Origin: Actinomycetota bacterium
Lineage (GTDB): Bacteria > Actinomycetota > Humimicrobiia > Humimicrobiales > Humimicrobiaceae
Assembly (NCBI GenBank): GCA_018400395.1
Contig: JAGYMN010000040.1
Coordinates: 1 to 10,814, forward strand
Reading direction: 5' to 3'
DNA length: 10,814 nt
Shown here: positions 7,511 to 10,814 of the stretch, piece by piece
Numbering within the stretch: position 1 is the first letter of the stretch
Layout: each line of letters starts with the position of its first letter
Program-made: the position numbers and the translations under genes
Notes under the pieces: generated by a model
Told to the model about the DNA's origin: nothing
Database searches by the model: none
What the model saw: the letters and a program-made list of their open reading frames with translations, nothing else

Positions 7511-8347
7511 CTAATGGATCAAAACCTTTGCTCCCAGAGGAATAGTTTCATAAAACCATTTTGCGTCATCCAGACTGAGTCTTATGCAGCCGTGGCTGGC
7601 AGGTTCTCCCAGTTTCTCAAACTCCCCGGTTATCATTTCCCCATTTTCATCAAATGGCACGCTATGGAAAAGATAGTCTTCGAAGAATCTCACCCAGTAA
7701 TACGCCCCCATATCAAACCGATCGACCCACGAATACTCAATTTTTTCTGATGTCACAAATTCACCCACTGGCGTTGGCGATTCAGGCGCACCTCCCGAGC
7801 ATATCATTTCTCTTACAGCACTGCCTCTGTAAAAAATTATGACTTTCTGGCTTTCAAGATCCACTTCTATTTTAATATTCTCGACATCTTCGAAATCAAT
7901 ATCTTCTCCATCACCTGTTTCCGGGTTATCTTCCTTATTCTTATCGTTTGCAGAAGCAGAATTATAGTAACTGAGCACAACTCCTGTAAGACCAGACGCT
8001 TCAGCTTCCCCCTGCTTTTTAGAACCTCCATTTTTCGTGTAATATATTCCTGAGTCAGCAGGGTTGCTTTCTTTGCCCTCGCTGCCTTTTGCCTTTTCAT
8101 ATATGTTGTAATCCGTTTTCTGCTCAAAAAGTTTTTCATCCACTGACCTGTCAGGATAGATCATCCTATCCTTGAAAGCTATGGTATCAGCAATAATCTC
8201 TTCATCTCCCCTATACGCATCATCTGCCTGTTTTTTAGGAAGCCCGTATGTCTCATTTAATGGGATCATATTTTCAGCGAACACCATCATAGTTGAAATA
8301 GCTAATAAGATCAAAATAACGTTTATAAACTTCTTTATTTTTTCCAT
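7511..8347 (-). CDS. Secreted L,D-transpeptidase (YkuD domain)
   Basis: This is a 278-residue exported cell-wall enzyme. L,D-transpeptidases form 3-3 peptide cross-links or attach proteins to peptidoglycan using a cysteine nucleophile. The N-terminus has a signal peptide: a lysine-rich start, a hydrophobic core at about 7-22, and likely cleavage after VFA near 24. A polar, acidic, low-complexity region follows (about 40-158), then the YkuD domain (about 159-278). TPVGEF (192-197), His228 in LFHSVPF and the catalytic SHGCIRL with Cys254 and Arg256 are all present, so it should be active. No LysM or peptidoglycan-binding repeat is seen; the acidic linker may simply span the wall. The ATG at 8345-8347 has only a weak ribosome site, but the signal peptide supports the start. 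Confidence 0.92.
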   Translation of the reverse strand: MEKIKKFINVILILLAISTMMVFAENMIPLNETYGLPKKQADDAYRGDEEIIADTIAFKDRMIYPDRSVDEKLFEQKTDYNIYEKAKGSEGKESNPADSGIYYTKNGGSKKQGEAEASGLTGVVLSYYNSASANDKNKEDNPETGDGEDIDFEDVENIKIEVDLESQKVIIFYRGSAVREMICSGGAPESPTPVGEFVTSEKIEYSWVDRFDMGAYYWVRFFEDYLFHSVPFDENGEMITGEFEKLGEPASHGCIRLSLDDAKWFYETIPLGAKVLIH

Positions 8348-8378
8348 CCGTTATAATAAATACGAATTTACAGGATAT

Positions 8379-8384
8379 ATTATA
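8379..8384 (-). promoter_or_regulatory. -10 element of the L,D-transpeptidase gene
   Basis: A consensus TATAAT on the minus strand lies about 31 bases ahead of the transpeptidase ATG, in the gap after the DUF89 gene. Transcription would start near 8372. The upstream -35 region contains no convincing TTGACA-like hexamer at 16-18 bases, so the assignment rests on the -10 match and its position. Confidence 0.4.
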
Positions 8385-8423
8385 AAAGAAAATTTTTCTA
8401 TACCCTGAATTATCTCATTAATT

Positions 8424-9323
8424 TCAGCGTACTGTCTCCTCGATATTCTTATTTTTCAAATACTCAAGGTCATCAACTAATATATCACCAAGCCTGTATT
8501 TACCCTTAAGGCTATCCTCTATCACGGGACATTTTACTTTCATAAGAAAAAATATATTCTTATCCTCATTACTTAGGGCTTCATAATTTCCCATTCCTTT
8601 GGATATTATGACATCGGCTTCTTTATATTCTTTCATAAATTCTTCAGAACAGCAGGGCAGAAGCGCCCCGGCCATATCTATTCCCGTGCTTATAACCTTT
8701 ACAGTGTCTGCCATTCCTGTCATCTGAGCATCTTCTATAGTAGCATCGTTCATTACCGGTCCTCCCCTGACTGCGAATACTGTCCTGTCAACAGGGAAAA
8801 ACTTTTCGATAAATATGCGGTCAAAGACTATTTCTCCCGTATTGTCACCAATATATAATATTTTTTTTGCCTTTCCTATCTCTTCCTTTAACCTGCTTAT
8901 CGTGGAATTATCCAGCTCCTGTCCAAGAGCCTGTTTAATGGCACCTCTTATTTTTCCTGCTTCTATATTATTGCCCTGTCCGAAATCAATTATATTTCCT
9001 CCTATTGCTATTCGAAGTGCTGTTTCAAACGGCCTTTCAGAATCTTCAATGATATTAGTAACTTCATCTGCCATATCCATGCAGATAAGGTTCATCTTTT
9101 TCTTTTCCTTTTTATATGGGTCGCCCGAATGTGCATACTTTTTTAATATCCTCTGTATTTTAGCATTTGTCATCAGCCCTATGCTTTCGGCATCAAAAGT
9201 AGATGTCGCCCTCAGGACTTCCCTCATTATTTTTTCTTTTAACTCCTGATCATCTGTGAACATATTTATTGCCTCAAGTGCCTGCCTGATAAAGCAGGGT
9301 ATGCATTCCAGATATAATTTCAT
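8424..9323 (-). CDS. DUF89 family metal-dependent phosphatase
   Basis: This is a 299-residue cytoplasmic protein of the DUF89 (ARMT1-like) family. Studied members are divalent-metal-dependent phosphatases that remove damaged or surplus phosphometabolites. The archaeal/bacterial-type N-terminus shows CIPC (Cys7, Cys10) followed by FIRQALEA. The metal site is visible as GDNTGE with Asp160 and Asn161, then GGPVMNDAT with Asp193. KGMGNYEAL (242-250) supplies the conserved phosphate-side loop. Length fits this subfamily (about 280-300). The substrate cannot be inferred from sequence. The ATG at 9321-9323 has TAGGAG about eleven bases upstream, slightly distant. The gene follows an ArsR-type remnant on the same strand after 28 bases and precedes the transpeptidase after 76 bases. 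Confidence 0.9.
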   Translation of the reverse strand: MKLYLECIPCFIRQALEAINMFTDDQELKEKIMREVLRATSTFDAESIGLMTNAKIQRILKKYAHSGDPYKKEKKKMNLICMDMADEVTNIIEDSERPFETALRIAIGGNIIDFGQGNNIEAGKIRGAIKQALGQELDNSTISRLKEEIGKAKKILYIGDNTGEIVFDRIFIEKFFPVDRTVFAVRGGPVMNDATIEDAQMTGMADTVKVISTGIDMAGALLPCCSEEFMKEYKEADVIISKGMGNYEALSNEDKNIFFLMKVKCPVIEDSLKGKYRLGDILVDDLEYLKNKNIEETVR

Positions 9324-9351
9324 TGTCCGACCAGCTCCTATTCTACTATAA

Positions 9352-9522
9352 TCAAATAATAATTTTTATAATACTGTAATTTACCCGGGTCCCGTCCTTT
9401 TTATAATCTATTAGACCTGAATTTTCAAGTACTTTTAGATGTCTGAATACCGCAGGCCGGGAAAGGCCTTTTATATTACTTATCTCGCATGCGCACAGGC
9501 TTTTCTTACCGTATAAAAAAAA
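9352..9522 (-). pseudogene. ArsR-family regulator remnant (N-terminus missing)
   Basis: A 56-codon stop-to-stop frame encodes the C-terminal half of an ArsR/SmtB-type winged helix. After FFLYGKK comes SLCACEIS, matching the alpha-3 metal-binding CxC motif of arsenic-sensing ArsR proteins (LCVCDL). The recognition helix LSRPAVFRHLKVLENSGLI and the wing KKDGTRVNYSI follow. No ATG, GTG or TTG exists in frame, and a TAA at 9523-9525 closes it upstream. Further upstream the three frames show nothing like the usual ~35-residue N-terminal helices. ArsR proteins are about 90-120 residues, so roughly the first third is lost. The remaining part has no internal stop, which suggests recent decay or a sequencing/assembly error. 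It lies just ahead of the DUF89 gene and divergent from two methyltransferases. Confidence 0.75.
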
Positions 9523-9568
9523 TTAAAATTTTTTAAAACTTATAATAATTATCTGCGTCTTTTTATTT

Positions 9569-9627
9569 AAAGGGTAGTCAGGCCTTCTTTAAATTGACCC
9601 TCCTTTCAAATATCCTGACTGCCCTTT
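9569..9627. repeat. Long inverted repeat (14-bp stem, 31-base loop)
   Basis: AAAGGGTAGTCAGG (9569-9582) pairs with CCTGACTGCCCTTT (9614-9627) over 14 positions. The single non-Watson-Crick position is a U-G wobble in plus-strand RNA and an A-C mismatch in minus-strand RNA. The plus-strand right arm runs into five T residues, as in a terminator, but the loop is unusually long. The minus-strand loop contains a ribosome-site-like AAAGGAGGG with no start codon after it. It stands between the ArsR remnant and the divergent methyltransferases, so no gene points into it. It may be the scar of a lost gene or small mobile element, or a bidirectional terminator left without its genes. Confidence 0.6.
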
Positions 9628-9633
9628 TTGCTT

Positions 9634-9639
9634 TATAAT
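9634..9639 (+). promoter_or_regulatory. -10 element ahead of the methyltransferase pair
   Basis: A consensus TATAAT lies seven bases after the inverted repeat and about 100 bases ahead of the first methyltransferase ATG. The best -35-like sequence, CTGACT at 9615-9620, lies in the repeat arm at only 13 bases, which is too close. Transcription would start near 9646, leaving a leader of about 90 A+T-rich bases in which no riboswitch is recognised. Confidence 0.35.
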
Positions 9640-9737
9640 ATACAAATTTGATTTATCATTTATATTATTTGAATAATTTCTTAATCATTTTATTAAGATT
9701 AAATAAGGGACGAAATACAAAGGATTACCATATAAAA

Positions 9738-10280
9738 ATGTCTGAAACCGATAAATGGGTAAATAAATATGGGGTAATATTTCTTAGACAGGCAGGTATT
9801 AAAAAGGGGGATATAGTCTTTGATTGCTGCTGTGGCGAAGGAAATTATACCATACCAGCCGCAAAAATATCCGGGAGCAATGGTACTGTATATGCCATGG
9901 ATATGAATAAGGATAAACTTGACAGATTAAGAGAGAAATTTTATTTAGAAAATCTTAAAAATATAAATATAATAGAACTGGAGTTTGACAGATCAGTACC
10001 CCTGGCTGATGGGTCAGTAGATATAGTACTTCTATATGATATATTCTGGTATTTTTCTGCCTATGATGAAAAACTAAAGTTATTATTAGAAGAATCATAC
10101 AGGATTTTAAAAGATTATGGGTTAATTTCAGTTTATCCGGAACATACTGATTCAGGCAAACTCAAACAAGTTATATTAAATTCAGGCTTTAAATTGGACA
10201 GGGAGATCTCTGGTATAATAATACACGAACACAGGCTTCAAAAAAAGTATGTCTGGAATTTCAGTAAAATTTTAAAATGA
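9738..10280 (+). CDS. Class I SAM-dependent methyltransferase
   Basis: This is a 180-residue Rossmann-fold methyltransferase of the UbiE/Methyltransf_11 type. Motif I is VFDCCCGEGNYT (27-38), with three consecutive cysteines where most relatives have one or none. The motif II acidic residue is Asp55 in VYAMDM. The post-motif region reads PLADGSVDIVLLYD (88-101), and RILKDYGLISVYPE (122-135) is the usual later strand. It ends with HRLQKKYVWNFSK, a short C-terminus without an added domain. The substrate is unknown. The frame opens further upstream at a TTG (9648), but that part is A+T-rich and unlike a methyltransferase, so the ATG at 9738 is preferred; its ribosome site is weak. The stop overlaps the next start as ATGA, indicating translational coupling. 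Confidence 0.85.
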   Translation: MSETDKWVNKYGVIFLRQAGIKKGDIVFDCCCGEGNYTIPAAKISGSNGTVYAMDMNKDKLDRLREKFYLENLKNINIIELEFDRSVPLADGSVDIVLLYDIFWYFSAYDEKLKLLLEESYRILKDYGLISVYPEHTDSGKLKQVILNSGFKLDREISGIIIHEHRLQKKYVWNFSKILK

Positions 10281-10814
10281 ACTCAAAACCAAGAGTAGAA
10301 ATAAGAGGATTCACAGCAAAGCATTATGATTCATTAATGAATACCATAACGCTTGGCCGGTATTCCCTTTTTATTCAAAAAGTAATTTCTTTAATGAAAA
10401 TCAGGCCCGAAAATAAAATAATCGATCTTGGAGCAGGAACGGGCAGAAATGCCTGTTTGATGTTGGAGCAGCTTTCTAATAAAGGAGAGCTGGTAGGATT
10501 TGATATTTCAGAAGAGATGATTGACCAATTCAATAAAAGATGTTCGGTTTTTACGAATGCCATAATAATCCCCGGCAGGATTGAACAGGACCTTGGATAT
10601 AGAACGCATTTTGATAAAGCTTTTATTTCTTTTGTACTGCATGGATTCCCCCAGGATAAAAGAAAGAATATTATCAAAAACACATATAACGCATTAAAAA
10701 AAGACGGAGAATTCTTTATACTGGATTATAATGAGTTTAAGCTGAAAGAGATGCCTTTTTACTTTAGGATCCCTTTTAAACTTGTTGAATGCCCTTATGC
10801 TTTTGATTTTATTG
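10277..10814 (+). CDS. Class I SAM-dependent methyltransferase, UbiE-like (3' end outside window)
   Basis: This partial gene opens at the ATG of the ATGA overlap with the upstream gene and stays open for 179 codons to the right edge. The N-terminus IRGFTAKHYDSLMNT resembles the UbiE-type start with its A..YD motif. Motif I is IIDLGAGTGRN (48-58). Motif II is the acidic Asp76 in VGFDIS, followed by EEMIDQF. Later come AFISFVLHGFPQDKRK (115-130) and NALKKDGEFFILDY (138-151), the strand that follows the catalytic pocket. The continuation FKLVECPYAFDFI suggests a C-terminal extension typical of UbiE-like small-molecule methyltransferases. The substrate cannot be told. It is very probably co-expressed with the preceding methyltransferase. 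Confidence 0.88.
   Translation, partial: MNSKPRVEIRGFTAKHYDSLMNTITLGRYSLFIQKVISLMKIRPENKIIDLGAGTGRNACLMLEQLSNKGELVGFDISEEMIDQFNKRCSVFTNAIIIPGRIEQDLGYRTHFDKAFISFVLHGFPQDKRKNIIKNTYNALKKDGEFFILDYNEFKLKEMPFYFRIPFKLVECPYAFDFI

Noticed and set aside
7867..8139. A 90-codon lysine/arginine-rich frame on the minus strand
   Set aside because: It is an alternative frame of the acidic linker of the L,D-transpeptidase; the composition is a frame-shift effect and the transpeptidase frame is intact from signal peptide to catalytic motif.
9648..9737. N-terminal extension of the first methyltransferase from a TTG codon
   Set aside because: The 30 extra residues are encoded by very A+T-rich sequence, show no methyltransferase similarity and lack a ribosome site; the ATG at 9738 gives a normal family length.
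10375..10683. A 102-codon open frame on the minus strand
   Set aside because: It lies antisense within the second methyltransferase, whose motif I and later motifs are clear in the plus frame.
1..10814. CRISPR array or complete insertion sequence
   Set aside because: No regularly spaced direct repeats and no transposase gene are seen anywhere in the window.

Overview
The window reads as a chromosomal segment of a low-GC, probably anaerobic bacterium carrying an actinobacterial-type DNA-replication locus. Read on the minus strand (right to left) the core is recF, a DciA-like DUF721 gene, gyrB, gyrA, a DUF4870 membrane protein, a DUF3566 membrane protein and tRNA-Ile(GAT). The recF-DUF721-gyrB-gyrA-DUF3566-tRNA-Ile order is characteristic of Actinobacteria. 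The high A+T content points to a deep, low-GC branch of that phylum rather than a classical high-GC member. This placement is inferred from gene order and base composition only; no phylogeny could be run.

Left edge (1-282): tRNA-Ile(GAT) is complete, with an encoded CCA and a near-consensus promoter. Running against it on the plus strand is a stop-free frame entering from outside the window. Its residues resemble the C-terminal tail of a large serine recombinase, and its last codons are read through the antisense strand of the tRNA. This suggests an integrative element lodged at the tRNA 3' end.

Centre (283-7397): two small membrane proteins, both gyrase subunits, the DciA-like protein and RecF all lie on the minus strand. 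A 206-base gap before gyrB holds an extended -10 promoter embedded in a perfect palindrome. recF and the DUF721 gene overlap.

Upstream of recF (7398-9323), where dnaN and dnaA would normally lie, there are instead a secreted L,D-transpeptidase and a DUF89 metal-dependent phosphatase, also on the minus strand. The replication cluster has therefore been separated from its usual upstream partners, and no cluster of DnaA boxes is visible.

Right end (9324-10814): an N-terminally truncated ArsR-type regulator remnant, which keeps a CxC metal-sensing motif and the recognition helix, sits just ahead of the DUF89 gene. It is followed by a 14-bp-stem inverted repeat. Two translationally coupled class I SAM-dependent methyltransferases then point rightwards, the second running off the window. 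This end looks like a rearranged accessory segment and, with the tRNA-linked recombinase tail, is the least ordinary part of the window.
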